A stretch of DNA of 64,000 bases from Acidimicrobiia bacterium (GCA_022822265.1 JAJECA010000008.1:186001-250000), one strand, 5' to 3'. Counted from the stretch's first letter, positions 34,702 through 44,159 are shown. Translations and numbers: made by a program. Notes: a model not told the origin generated them from the sequence alone.

Positions 34702-36279
34702 CTACACGAGCTCCCGTAGATCGCGGCGGAGGATCTTGCCCGCGGCGGAGGATCTTGCCCGCGGCGGATTTGGGGATGGAGTCGACGAAGCCGACACGTT
34801 CGATGCGATTGTATCGGGCCACGCGGTTGGCAACGAAGGCCTTGACGTCCGGCTCTGCCAGTGTCGCACTGACCCTTGCAACCACAAATGCGATGGGGAT
34901 CTCGCCGCTCTCGTCGTCGGGGACGCCGATGACGGCTGCGTCGGCGATGTCGGGATGTTCGAGGAGGGTTGCTTCGAGCTCCGCCGGAGCGACTTGGAAG
35001 GCCTTGACCTTGATGAGCTCTTTCAGCCGGTCGACGATGGACAGGTGGTGGTCTTCGTCGATTCGAGCGATGTCGCCCGTGTGCAGCCAACCTTCGGTGT
35101 CAATGGTTGCGGCTGTCGCGTCGGGATTGTTCAGGTAGCCCTTCATCACTTGCGGGCCTCGAATCCAGAGTTCACCTTCGGCTCCTGCTGGCTGATCCTC
35201 CCCCGTGTCGGGGTCAACGAGCCTCCCTTCCGTGTTGCTCACGGTGACACCGACCGACCCTGGCTTGAAGCCGCCCGGTGGGGTGACCTGGGAGACGGGA
35301 CTGAGTTCGGTCAAGCCGTAGCCCTGAACGACCTCACAGCCGATTCGGTCGCTCGCCTCTGCGGCGAGCTCGGCGCCGAGGGGTGCCGCGCCTGAGAAGA
35401 CCTGCCGGAGGGTCGACAGATCGAAGTCATCCACGGCGGGGTGTTTCGCAAGAGCGAGGACGACGGGGGGACCGCGAAGAACCGACTGACGCGGTGGCGC
35501 TCGATGAGCGCGAGGGCCCCAAGCAGGTCGAAGCGCGGCATCGTGACCACGGTCGCGCCGTTGTGCAACAGATCGTTCATGAGGACCTGCATCCCGTAGA
35601 TGTGAAAGAACGGCAGCACCGCAAGGGCCACGTCGCCGGGCTGGGATACCAGAGCGGTCGAACTCTGCTCGATGTTGTTGACCAGGTTCGCGTGGGTGAG
35701 CATGACTCCCTTGGGCAACCCCGTGGTCCCCGAGGAGTAGGGCAAGACCACCACGTCTTGGTTTGGATGGACATCGACTTGGTCGATGGCGTCTCCCAGC
35801 AACGATTTCATCGCCACGCCGTCTCGGGGCTCGTCGTCGTCGATGACCACGACGTCGCCGGGCAGTCCCGCGCAGCGGGACGCCTCGCGTGCGGCGTCGA
35901 TGGAGTCGCTCGTGGTGAAGAGTCGCGTCGCGGCCGAGTCGCGGAGTTGGAAAGCAATCTCCTCGGCGCCGTACGTGGGGTTGATCGTTGTGACAGCGCC
36001 CGCTGCGGTGGCTGCCGCGTGGAAGACGACGGGATACCACGGCGAGTTCGGAGCCATCAACGCCACTACGTCGCCACGCTCGAAGCCCTCGGCCCGGAGT
36101 CCCCCAGCCAGGGACCGGGTACAATGCTCGAGCTCTCCATAGTTGAGGGACCAGTCGCCTGGACCATCGACCAGCGGCAGCTGGCTGGCGAGCTCCTGTG
36201 CCCGTTCGAGCACGAAGCTGGTGATGGGTTCGGCGGTGAGCTCAACGCTGGGCAGGGGACTTCGGTGCACGATCGGCAT
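34702..36279 (-). pseudogene. Acyl-CoA synthetase (4-coumarate-CoA ligase-like), frameshifted
   Basis: An AMP-forming ligase of ~520 residues in two frames. The first holds the P-loop SSGTTGLPKGVMLTHANL and stops making sense after RFFAVPP; the second resumes at VVLALAKHPAVDDFDLSTLR and holds YGLTELSPV, WLHTGDIARID and KELIKVKAFQVAP. One C missing from a run of six (G run at 35465-35470 on the plus strand) explains the break. A 19-bp tandem duplication at 34722-34759 then shifts the last codons away from KSAAGKILRRDLRELV. Either a pseudogene or, for the homopolymer, an assembly error. It would activate a carboxylic acid for the neighbouring CoA enzymes. Confidence 0.8.
34722..34759. repeat. 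19-bp tandem duplication inside the ligase
   Basis: CGCGGCGGAGGATCTTGCC occurs twice head to tail (34722-34740, 34741-34759), with a 9-base third start. Nineteen is not a multiple of three, so it disrupts the ligase C-terminus containing the catalytic GKILRR lysine. Confidence 0.85.
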
Positions 36280-36313
36280 GGGTGGGACTCCTAGGCCTGA
36301 GCCGCTCGTCGGG

Positions 36314-37801
36314 CTATTTCAGTGGGAACTGGATCGACTTGATCTCGAAGAACTCGAGGAAGCCTTCTTCGCCCATCTCGCGACCCAGGCCGCTCGACTT
36401 GTACCCGCCGAAGGCGACATCGGCACGCTGGGGGCTGCCTCCGTTGACGGTGACGCCACCCGAGCGGATCCGGCGGGCGACATCGATCGCCTCCGGAGTT
36501 GGTCCCCACACGTTCGCGTTGAGGCCGTACCTGGAGTCGTTCGCGTGGCGAACCATCTCGTCTATGTCGGTGTACGGCATGATCACACCGACGGGACCAA
36601 AGAGCTCTTCCTGTGCGATCTCGGAGCTGTTGTCGAGCCCACCCACGAGGGCGGGGTTCATGAAGAACCCGTGGGGTTCGTCAGGTCGGCCGCCGCCGGC
36701 CTCGATGGTGCCGCCAGCGGCAATGGCGCGGTCCACGAATCCTTCGACGCGGTCGCGGTGTTCGGCCCGGATCAGTGGGCTGATGACAGTGTCGTCGTTC
36801 CAGGGATTGCCGACCGGCATCGCCGCGAACAGTTCCTTGGTGTGCGCTACGTAGTCGTCGTGTTGCGACTCGTGCACGAAGGTCCGGGTCGTGGCTCCAC
36901 AGCCCTGGCCGGAGTTCCGACAGAAACGCATGACCGACGGAGGGACGGCCGAGGCGATATCGGCGCCGGGTAGGACGATGTTTGGCGACTTCCCACCGAG
37001 CTCCAGCACGACTCGCTTGATGGTCTTTGCGCCTTGGGCCATGACGCTGGACCCGACGTGCTCGGATCCCGTGAAGGTGATCATGTCGACGCCCACGTGC
37101 TCGGTCAGCGCTTGACCCACTGCGGCCTCGCCGCCAATGAAGTTGAAGACACCCGGCGGGAGGTCGGCGTCGGCGAGGAGCTTCGCGAACAGCTGCGAGG
37201 TGAGCTGAGCGCGAGGCGAAGGCAGGAGCACGGTGCTGCAACCCGCGGCCAACGCTCCACCGATCTTCCAGACCGCTCCCATGATCGGGATGTTGTACGG
37301 GGTGATGCCGGCCACGACCCCTATGGGCTCTTGCATCATGATCGTCATCGCTGGCACGAGACCCGTCTGCATGGGCATTGTGTATTCCCAGCCTCCGCGC
37401 GGGCCTCTTGCCGCCGCGTCGCAGTACCACCGGAAGTGGTCCTCGGTGATCTGTTGCATCATGCGGGCAAGAGAGATGGCCATGCCGCCCTCGACCACCA
37501 TCAGCTGAGCGAAGTGCTCACGGAGATCCACCATGGCGTCGCAGATGCCGTGGAGGATCTCGCTGCGGGTCTTGGGGTCGAGCCCGCTCCATATCCAATC
37601 GTCAAAGGTGCGTCGTGCTGCGGTGACCGCGGCCTCGACCTGGCCGATGTCGGCGCCTCGGGGCTCGCCGAGCTGTTGTTCGGTGTAGGGATCGATGGCG
37701 TCGATCGCCTCCCCGTTCGCGTCCGTCCACTCGCCGTCTATGTAGAGCTGCGGCCTGGCAAGGATCTCGGTAACATCGGGCAGGGTCTCGGTTGTGGTCA
37801 T
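36314..37801 (-). CDS. NAD(P)-dependent aldehyde dehydrogenase
   Basis: A 495-residue aldehyde dehydrogenase oxidising an aldehyde to its acid. Glu in VVLELGGKSPNIVL and the nucleophilic Cys in NSGQGCGATTR are both present, with ITPYNIPIMGAVWKIGGALAAG in the cofactor domain and ELFGPVGVIMPY near the end. The length is that of the family. It is the only intact gene between the damaged ligase and the hydrolase/SDR remnant, suggesting continued selection. ATG 37801, weak CGGAGCAG site. Confidence 0.92.
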   Translation of the reverse strand: MTTTETLPDVTEILARPQLYIDGEWTDANGEAIDAIDPYTEQQLGEPRGADIGQVEAAVTAARRTFDDWIWSGLDPKTRSEILHGICDAMVDLREHFAQLMVVEGGMAISLARMMQQITEDHFRWYCDAAARGPRGGWEYTMPMQTGLVPAMTIMMQEPIGVVAGITPYNIPIMGAVWKIGGALAAGCSTVLLPSPRAQLTSQLFAKLLADADLPPGVFNFIGGEAAVGQALTEHVGVDMITFTGSEHVGSSVMAQGAKTIKRVVLELGGKSPNIVLPGADIASAVPPSVMRFCRNSGQGCGATTRTFVHESQHDDYVAHTKELFAAMPVGNPWNDDTVISPLIRAEHRDRVEGFVDRAIAAGGTIEAGGGRPDEPHGFFMNPALVGGLDNSSEIAQEELFGPVGVIMPYTDIDEMVRHANDSRYGLNANVWGPTPEAIDVARRIRSGGVTVNGGSPQRADVAFGGYKSSGLGREMGEEGFLEFFEIKSIQFPLK

Positions 37802-37841
37802 GGACTGCTCCGTCGGTGTTCTGTTATTCAGATGTTATTCC

Positions 37842-38160
37842 TTATTGCGGATTGTTGTCAATAGGCTCGGATCCGCACAGGAACGATGCGACGGTGTCGA
37901 GAACGCCCGGAGTGCCGTCGAAGAGGTGCAGGTGACCTCCGTCGTCGATCAGCTCGAGACGGCAGTCGGGTATCCGCCCTGCCAGCGCCCGCGCGATCCA
38001 GGCGGGGATGATCGGATCGTCGGCGCCGGCGGTCACAAGCGTGGGCGCCGTGAGCCTGCCGAGCGCCGTGAGCCTGCCGAGCGACGGTCGGGACGATGGC
38101 CCCCCCGGCCGAGTTCATCCACGCCTCCCACGCGGCGCGGGCCATCTCGAAGGGCGCGCA
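37842..38160 (-). pseudogene. Alpha/beta hydrolase C-terminal remnant
   Basis: The last ~100 residues of an alpha/beta hydrolase: PFEMARAAWEAWMNSAGG, then the acid region PTLVTAGADDPIIP and the catalytic His in LIDDGGHLHLFDG. The nucleophile half is missing, replaced abruptly by SDR sequence near 38,155. An 18-bp in-frame duplication (38045-38080) doubles LGRLTA, and a frame change lies just before it. It cannot make an active enzyme. Confidence 0.65.
38045..38080. repeat. 18-bp tandem duplication in the hydrolase remnant
   Basis: GCGCCGTGAGCCTGCCGA occurs twice head to tail (38045-38062 and 38063-38080). Like the 19-bp duplication at 34.7 kb it sits inside a decayed gene. Confidence 0.85.
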
Positions 38161-38519
38161 CGTTGGCGGCCATGGTCTTGTCGAACGCTGGCAACGACAT
38201 CGCCTGGAGGGACCCAACCCCAGGATTGATGCCAGCGTTGTTGATCAGAATGTCGAGTCGCCCGAAGGGCTCCCAGGCTGGCGTAGAGCACTTCTTCGGC
38301 GTAACCGGCATCGGTGATCGAGCCCTGCACCGTGACGATCCGGCCGCTGTCGGAAGCCGCAGCCACCTCATTGAGGGACGCCTGGGCCCGCCCGGTCACT
38401 TCCACCGAGGCTCCAGCATCGGCGAGGAACTCGGCGATCCCGCGGCCGATGCCGCGACTCCCGCCGGTCACGATGGCCGCTTTGCCGGCGAAGTCCCACT
38501 GAATTGGATCGTGCGCCAC
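38155..38519 (-). pseudogene. SDR N-terminal remnant, frameshifted and fused to hydrolase remnant
   Basis: Starts like a normal SDR (MAHDPIQWDF, then AAIVTGGSRGIGRGI), runs to about residue 78 (GSITDAGYAEEV), and continues in another frame as RLDILINNAGINPGVGSLQ to DKTMAANVRA, where hydrolase sequence begins. So it has one frameshift near 38,285 and a deletion joining it to the hydrolase. The Ser-Tyr-Lys half is lost. Confidence 0.7.
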
Positions 38520-38633
38520 CTCTTGCCTTTCATCAGATGTCGTCTATAATAGAAGGACTTCCGATTATTGGTACTCCAGATGACAACCGGTCAACCTGGT
38601 CAACGGGAGATCGGTCGAGCAGCGAGGTAAGCG

Positions 38634-39572
38634 ATGGCGGTGGTGGCAACCGCAACCGGACTCATCGACCCGGCCAGTCTTGGCCGGGTGCTCCCCCACG
38701 AGCACATCGCGACGCGCATCCTGGGCGTGGCCGAGAACTGGCCGACCACGTTCCCCCGCGACACAGTCATCGATACGTGCGTCGCCGTCCTCGAAAGGGT
38801 CCGGGACTCCGGCGTCGACACCGTTGTCGATCACACCACCTTCGATATCGGCCGCGATCCCCAACTCCTTGCCGAGGCGTCTCGTCGGAGCGGAGTGCAC
38901 ATCGTGGCCACGACTGGGGTCTGGGTGAAGGTCCCGAGGTTCTTCGACACGACGACAACAGAAGAAATGGCGGAACTGTTCACTCAAGACATCGAAGAGG
39001 GCATCGCCGGCACCGGAATCCGTGCCGGGATCGTGAAGGCATGTCTCGATGTGATCGAGCCCACACCTCTGGACCGGAAGGCCATCGAGGCCGCGGCGAT
39101 CGTGCAGCGCCGCACCGGCGTGGCGATCACGACCCACACCTCGGCCCAGACGCAGAGCGGGCGCGTCATGGTCGAGCTGCTCGCCGCAGTTGGCGCGGAC
39201 CTGAGCCGCGTGTTGGTGGGCCACGCCGGCGACACGACGGATCTGGACTACCTCACCGCCCTACTGGAGACCGGTTGCTTCGTCGGCCTCGACCGCTTTG
39301 GCGTACAGGCCATCCTCCCCGACCCCGACCGAATCTCGACCGTCGCCGAACTGGTCCGACAGGGCTGGACATCACAGCTCTTGTTGTCCCAGGACGCGTC
39401 GTGTTGGAGCGGCTGGCGCACCGACGCACAACGCCAACAACAGCACCCAACATGGGACATGGCGAGGCTGACCACCGAGATCCTCCCGGCTCTGGCCGAC
39501 GCCGGCGTACCACAACGCGACATCGACATGATGACGATCGACAACCCGCGCCGTCTGCTCACGGTCCCCTGA
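38634..39572 (+). CDS. Phosphotriesterase-family hydrolase (lactonase-like)
   Basis: A 312-residue amidohydrolase-superfamily member of the PTE family, most of which are lactonases with a binuclear metal centre. HxH in LPHEHIATR, the lysine expected to be carboxylated in GIVKACLD, His in THTSAQ and in VGHAGDT, and the Asp in LLSQDASCW are all present. The ATG is preceded by CGAGGTAAGCG. It opens a plus-strand operon with the RibF-like gene and two IclR regulators. Opening of a lactone intermediate is the most plausible role; phosphotriester hydrolysis is less likely for such a context. Confidence 0.86.
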   Translation: MAVVATATGLIDPASLGRVLPHEHIATRILGVAENWPTTFPRDTVIDTCVAVLERVRDSGVDTVVDHTTFDIGRDPQLLAEASRRSGVHIVATTGVWVKVPRFFDTTTTEEMAELFTQDIEEGIAGTGIRAGIVKACLDVIEPTPLDRKAIEAAAIVQRRTGVAITTHTSAQTQSGRVMVELLAAVGADLSRVLVGHAGDTTDLDYLTALLETGCFVGLDRFGVQAILPDPDRISTVAELVRQGWTSQLLLSQDASCWSGWRTDAQRQQQHPTWDMARLTTEILPALADAGVPQRDIDMMTIDNPRRLLTVP

Positions 39573-39606
39573 TCCAGACCATTCTCGACGATCGACAGGA
39601 GAACGA

Positions 39607-40548
39607 ATGCAGGTTCACCACAGCACCGCACACGACGACCCAGGCTCCCATGTTGTAGCGGTGGGGGCCTTCGACGGCGTCCATCGAATCCACCGTCACC
39701 TCCTCGGTGCCCTCCGCGAGCACGCCAGTGAGCGATCCGCAGCCGTGGGCGTTGGCCTCTATGAAGGCTTTCGATTTGACGATCAGGAGCGGCTCACAAG
39801 CTTGGATGACCGCCTGGGCCTGCTCGAGTCGACGGGGTATGTCGACGATGTCTGGGTCTTCCCAGAGACATTTCACGACGACCCCCCATCCCACGTCTCC
39901 AGCTGGCTCAACGAGATCCAGCCGGTTGCCATGAGCGCACCCCAGGGGTTCAGCGTTGGCGACGGGGCCAGCATCCTCGACGCGCGCTGCCTCAAGGAGA
40001 TTGCAGCGTCACAAGGCTCGTCTTTCCTCGATGTCGAGGACCGGCTGCCTGGCGACGCTGACACACGACGCCTCTACACCACCGGCCACATCCGACGACT
40101 CCTGCGGGAAGGACGCCTCCGAATCGCCGGCCGCCTGCTCGGCCGCCTCTATGAGATGCATGGCACCGTCAGCCAGGGCGACCAACGCGGCCGCACCTTG
40201 GGATTCCCCACGGCGAATATCCATGTCGACCAACGCCAGATCATCCCCGGCGACGGCGTCTGGGCGGGCGTCGCCGTGACCGAGGACGGCACCGGCCACG
40301 AGGCGGCGATCTCGCTTGGACGTCGGCAAACATTCTACGACAACGGGATTCTGCTGCTCGAAACCCATCTCATCGACTTCGATGACGATCTCTACGGCCA
40401 GCAGCTTCGGGTGCTCTTCGTGGACCACCTCCGATCCCAGCAGAAGTTCAACGGGCCCGATGAACTGGTCGAACAGCTCCGAGTCGACGTCGCGACTGTC
40501 CGTGATCTACAGCCACTGTCGGCTTGGGCCGAGAGCAAGAACTGGTGA
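39607..40548 (+). CDS. RibF-like riboflavin kinase/FAD synthetase homologue
   Basis: A 313-residue protein with the two-domain layout of RibF. The N-terminal nucleotidyltransferase part is divergent: the usual NFDGVHxGH reads GAFDGVHRIHRHLL. The C-terminal flavokinase part is well kept: VSQGDQRGRTLGFPTANI, GVWAG, ISLGRRQTF, and ETHLIDFDDDLYGQ through QQKFNGPDELVEQL. It probably makes FMN and possibly FAD. A second flavin-synthesis gene inside a catabolic operon fits the many flavin enzymes nearby (inference). ATG with CAGGAGAACGA upstream. Confidence 0.83.
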   Translation: MQVHHSTAHDDPGSHVVAVGAFDGVHRIHRHLLGALREHASERSAAVGVGLYEGFRFDDQERLTSLDDRLGLLESTGYVDDVWVFPETFHDDPPSHVSSWLNEIQPVAMSAPQGFSVGDGASILDARCLKEIAASQGSSFLDVEDRLPGDADTRRLYTTGHIRRLLREGRLRIAGRLLGRLYEMHGTVSQGDQRGRTLGFPTANIHVDQRQIIPGDGVWAGVAVTEDGTGHEAAISLGRRQTFYDNGILLLETHLIDFDDDLYGQQLRVLFVDHLRSQQKFNGPDELVEQLRVDVATVRDLQPLSAWAESKNW

Positions 40549-40648
40549 CAGCACAAGAACAACGGCTGCCGCTTAACGGTCTTGGCCGTTGCTCAAGATA
40601 GACTTCGTTCTGTTATCCGGAAAGACGTCTTGGAGCGGGAGAGAGCTG

Positions 40649-41425
40649 TTGACCTCGGACTTCAACAAGGCAACGGTCAGAACGCTCCAAGTGCTCTCGG
40701 CAGTCGTGGCTCGCCCGGGAAGCCACGGCGTGTCGGAGCTCGCTGCCGAGCTCGACATGACCAAGACAATGGTGCATCGAGCCCTCGCCACGCTGGAAAC
40801 GGAGGCGTTCATCGTCAGGGATGCCTCAGGGTCCCGCTACCAACTGGGTCATGGCGTTCTCGAACTGGCACCTGCCGAAGCAGGTACGGCAAGCCTTGTC
40901 GACCTCGCCCAACCATTCCTCCACAACCTGAGAGAGCTCACCGGCGAGACAATCACGCTCTCCGTGCGACAAGATGACTCGGTTGTGTACACCGCTTCGC
41001 TCCAGGGGCGCGGAAGCGTGTCAGAGCGCGCCTCGGTCGGTCGGGTGGTTCCCATCTACGGGACGATTGGCGGCCTCGCAATCCTGGCCTTCCTCCCGAA
41101 AGCCGAGCGAGAGGACGTCTTCACCGCTGAATTGGTCCCTGTGAGCCTCGATACGACCACCGACCCTGACGCCCTGCGCGACCGTCTCGACGAGATTCGA
41201 ACCTCAGGCGTGGCAGTCGCCTGGGCTCGAGGAGACGACCTCGCTGGCTTCTCGTGTCCAGTCTTCGACCGCGGCGACGGACCCATTGCTTCCGTCACCG
41301 TTTCGGGACCGGCCGAACGATTCGCCGACGACCGAATCAAGGATCTCATCGAACCGGTCCGCGACATCGTCAATGAGCTCGACCGCAAGACGCGCCTTCT
41401 CCCCCGGCGAGCCCCACTCACATGA
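40649..41425 (+). CDS. IclR-family transcriptional regulator 1
   Basis: A 258-residue IclR-type regulator. An N-terminal winged helix (VRTLQVLSAVV, HGVSELAAELDMTKTMVHRAL) is followed by the IclR ligand domain with YQLGHGVLELA, and the late block VAWARGDDLAGFSCPVFD. TTG 40649 is preferred because it follows a GGGAGAGAG site; the frame is open back to 40589. Its stop overlaps the second regulator (ATGA), so the pair is co-translated. It probably controls this operon or the facing minus-strand operon. Confidence 0.85.
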   Translation: MTSDFNKATVRTLQVLSAVVARPGSHGVSELAAELDMTKTMVHRALATLETEAFIVRDASGSRYQLGHGVLELAPAEAGTASLVDLAQPFLHNLRELTGETITLSVRQDDSVVYTASLQGRGSVSERASVGRVVPIYGTIGGLAILAFLPKAEREDVFTAELVPVSLDTTTDPDALRDRLDEIRTSGVAVAWARGDDLAGFSCPVFDRGDGPIASVTVSGPAERFADDRIKDLIEPVRDIVNELDRKTRLLPRRAPLT

Positions 41426-42285
41426 CCACCACCGAGCCAACTCCAGCGCCCAAACGCGTGAATACCACGGTGGCGCAAGCGTTCGAGGCAATGCGAGTGA
41501 TCTCACAATCACCGCACCCGCTCACCTTCACCGAAGTGGCAGAGCGACTTGGCCTTCCGGTCGCGACCGCCCACCGCGTCCTCGTCAGTCTCGAGACAAC
41601 GAGATACGTCGAACGTCTCGGCGACGACCACTTCGTCGCCGGAGTCGCATTGAACGAGGCCCGCGACGCCGTCCTTCGATCCTTCCCGGTGGTCGAGCAC
41701 AGCGCTGAGATCCTCGCCGAGTTGGCCGACCTCAGCGGCGAGACTGCAGCGCTGAACTGCCGGCTCGGCTCATATGTCGTCAGAGCCGACGGATTCGAGA
41801 GCCGAAGCGAGATGCGGCGCCGACTCCATCTCGGAGAGGTCTACCCGCTTCATCTCGGAGCCGGGGGCCGTGCCATCCTCGCATACCTCAACGACAACGA
41901 GATCAAGGCATACGGTGGCGCCGACCTCATCGCCGAGTATCCGACCAGCTCCTTCCAGACGATGCGACGGCTCCGTCAGGAACTGCGCCGCGTGACCGCA
42001 GACGGGTTCGCCCTCGACAGCGGCGACTTCTACCCCGCAGCGCACTCGATTGCCTGGCCGGTGTTCGGCGACACCGAGGGCACACCGATCGCCTCACTGT
42101 TGATTGCGGGACCAGCACGACGATTCGAGCCCGCCGGGGACGCGAAACTGCAGAAGAAGGCGGCGGCGGCCATCGCTGACTTCCAGAAGCAGCTCACCGC
42201 AGGCGGCGACGTCCCCGCCTGCCGCTACGACGACCCGGATCAGATCCGCCTCCGGCTCGCGCCCTACGAGCAAGCAAACCACTGA
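41422..42285 (+). CDS. IclR-family transcriptional regulator 2
   Basis: A 287-residue second IclR-type regulator, only distantly like the first. Helix-turn-helix PLTFTEVAERLGLPVATAHRVL, then the effector domain with LHLGEVYPLHLGAGGRAILAY and the C-terminal SIAWPVFGDTEGTPIASLLIAGP. The ~40-residue tail after the effector domain is longer than usual. It converges with the cupin-lipocalin gene, 46 bases away. Two overlapping IclR genes suggest heteromeric or sequential control; not tested. Confidence 0.85.
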   Translation: MTTTEPTPAPKRVNTTVAQAFEAMRVISQSPHPLTFTEVAERLGLPVATAHRVLVSLETTRYVERLGDDHFVAGVALNEARDAVLRSFPVVEHSAEILAELADLSGETAALNCRLGSYVVRADGFESRSEMRRRLHLGEVYPLHLGAGGRAILAYLNDNEIKAYGGADLIAEYPTSSFQTMRRLRQELRRVTADGFALDSGDFYPAAHSIAWPVFGDTEGTPIASLLIAGPARRFEPAGDAKLQKKAAAAIADFQKQLTAGGDVPACRYDDPDQIRLRLAPYEQANH

Positions 42286-42331
42286 GCCCCCGGCCAGCTG
42301 GTGTCACACGAGCCCGGGCACCCCGGCGCCC

Positions 42332-43171
42332 TCAGCGATCGATCCGAGTGAACACCAGTCGGCCGATCTGTTCAATGTCGTCGACGACGCGAGTTGGCGT
42401 TCGGATGGTGAGGGTATCGCCCCGCACGGCGAAGAAGCGGATCTGCTCGGAGCCGATCCAGTCGGGGATCGACGCGCACTCCACGACCGTCACCAGTCGG
42501 CCGGCGCCGGGATCGGCCTGGTAGCGGCCGGAGTAGCCCAGGTACGAGTTGAAGGCGGCGACGATCTCGTCGGGATCACCAGCACCGAACTGCACCGCGG
42601 TTGTTCGCTCACTGGCGAATCGCGGCCGGTCCGACGCCATCATCTGGCCCTGCATCATCCCCTCGGGCGTGAACGTGATGAACCCCACTGGGTCTGTGCC
42701 GAATGGCTCGTTGATCGGCTCCTCGTCGGTGGCGGTGACGGCCTGCCAGGATCGGAGCCGCCAGGTGCCGATGATTGCATCGGCACCTGGCGGCTCCTGG
42801 AGGGGGATCATCAACGTTCGCCTCGGCGTGGCCCCGAGTGAGCGAGTGATGTGGCCCTCGCCTGTGGTGTCGTCGACGAGCACCACGGTTTCGGGGCCCA
42901 CGCGTCGGACCTCTCCATCGCTGACCTCGAGTTCGATCTCGCCTTCCAGGTGCACCACGAACTGAGGTCGCGGTGCGGGATGTGCCTCGGCTTGGCCGTG
43001 CTCTTGGACGACCTCGCGGAAGATCACACCCTCGGTGGGGATGAGCGGGGCGTACAGCGACCGCGCAGAGGAAACGCCCGAGCCTCGTTCGGCCCCGTCG
43101 AGGACAACGTCTTCGAAGTGGGTCTCCCCTTTCTCGTCGGTCCAGATTCGGAGATAGCCGAGCTCAGACAC
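42332..43171 (-). CDS. Cupin-lipocalin-like fusion protein
   Basis: A 279-residue two-part protein. Residues ~1-130 look like a cupin barrel (PQFVVHLEGEIELEVSDGEVRRVGPETVVLVDDTTGEGH, the pattern of a small-molecule or dioxygenase-like cupin). Residues ~145-275 match the lipocalin-like family: GTWRLRSWQAV, then FITFTPEGMMQGQMMASDRP. No catalytic triad is evident; binding or isomerising a hydrophobic metabolite is possible. It begins at GTG 43171, overlapping the MDR reductase stop by 8 bases, and is the last gene of a four-gene operon. Confidence 0.68.
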   Translation of the reverse strand: MSELGYLRIWTDEKGETHFEDVVLDGAERGSGVSSARSLYAPLIPTEGVIFREVVQEHGQAEAHPAPRPQFVVHLEGEIELEVSDGEVRRVGPETVVLVDDTTGEGHITRSLGATPRRTLMIPLQEPPGADAIIGTWRLRSWQAVTATDEEPINEPFGTDPVGFITFTPEGMMQGQMMASDRPRFASERTTAVQFGAGDPDEIVAAFNSYLGYSGRYQADPGAGRLVTVVECASIPDWIGSEQIRFFAVRGDTLTIRTPTRVVDDIEQIGRLVFTRIDR

Positions 43172-44153
43172 GAAGGACCACCTTGCCGAAGTGCTTGTTG
43201 GCTTCCATGTAGTACTGCGCGGCAGTGGCGTCTTCGAGATTGAAGACCCGATCGATCGTGGGTGCGAGCCGACCGTCGGCAAGCGCAACACCGAGTTCGT
43301 CCACCATTGCCTGCTTCACGGCGGCGTACTCGTCGATCGTCCGGGTGCGAAAGCTCACCCCGATCAGCTCGAGACGCTTCCTGGCCAGCAGATCGAGATC
43401 GATCGGCCCGACGAAGGGACCGAGGCGTCCGATGCTGATCAGACGACCCTTCACCGCCATCAACTCCAGATTGCGTTCCAGGTCGGGGCCCCCGACGTGG
43501 TCGAGCACGATGTCGACGCCACTGCCGCCGGTGGCCTCGAGAACCTGCGCGACGAGATCGTCGGCGAACGCATCAAGCACCTCGTCGACGCCGATCCCTC
43601 GAACCCTGTCGGCGAGACTCGCGTCGGCGATGGTGCCGAAGATGGTTCCGGCACCGAGGAACCTCGCGATCTTGACGCCCGTCATGGCCACCGCAGCGCT
43701 GGCCGCCGTGATCAAGACCGAGGCACCGGGTTCGAAGCGGGCGCGCGTGACCAGGGCATCGTGCTCGGTCTGGAACGCAACCGGGATGGCCGCCGCCTCC
43801 TCGAAACTGATGCGATCTGGGATGGGAATGGCAATGCGATGATCGACGACAGTTCGTTCGGCATACCCACCACCACACATGGCCATGACGCAGTCTCCGG
43901 GGGAGAATCCGTCGACATCGCGTCCGGTCGCTACCACGACACCCGCCGACTCGAGCCCAGCGATCACGTGCTCGCCCCGGTTTGCAGTCGCCTCCTGGCG
44001 GTAGCGCCCCGCCCGTTGTGAGAGGTCAGCGCGATTGAGCGCGGTCGCCTTCACGTCGATCAGGAGCTCGGTCGGCTCCGGGGTCGGTTCAGGCACATCA
44101 CGAACCTCGAGAGTCCCCCCATCGGCCCCAGCGACAATCACCATCGCCTTCAT
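43164..44153 (-). CDS. Zinc-independent MDR-family quinone/enoyl reductase
   Basis: A 329-residue medium-chain reductase of the quinone oxidoreductase type. The N-terminal half has DVKATALNRADLSQRAGRY and GLESAGVVVATG; the cofactor half has the loop VLITAASAAVAMTGVKIARF in place of a glycine-rich GxGxxG, and DIVLDHVGG later. Structural zinc cysteines are lacking. It probably reduces a C=C bond of an enone with NADPH. It lies 6 bases after the LLM gene and overlaps the cupin-lipocalin gene. Confidence 0.85.
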   Translation of the reverse strand: MKAMVIVAGADGGTLEVRDVPEPTPEPTELLIDVKATALNRADLSQRAGRYRQEATANRGEHVIAGLESAGVVVATGRDVDGFSPGDCVMAMCGGGYAERTVVDHRIAIPIPDRISFEEAAAIPVAFQTEHDALVTRARFEPGASVLITAASAAVAMTGVKIARFLGAGTIFGTIADASLADRVRGIGVDEVLDAFADDLVAQVLEATGGSGVDIVLDHVGGPDLERNLELMAVKGRLISIGRLGPFVGPIDLDLLARKRLELIGVSFRTRTIDEYAAVKQAMVDELGVALADGRLAPTIDRVFNLEDATAAQYYMEANKHFGKVVLRV

Positions 44154-44159
44154 CGGCGA

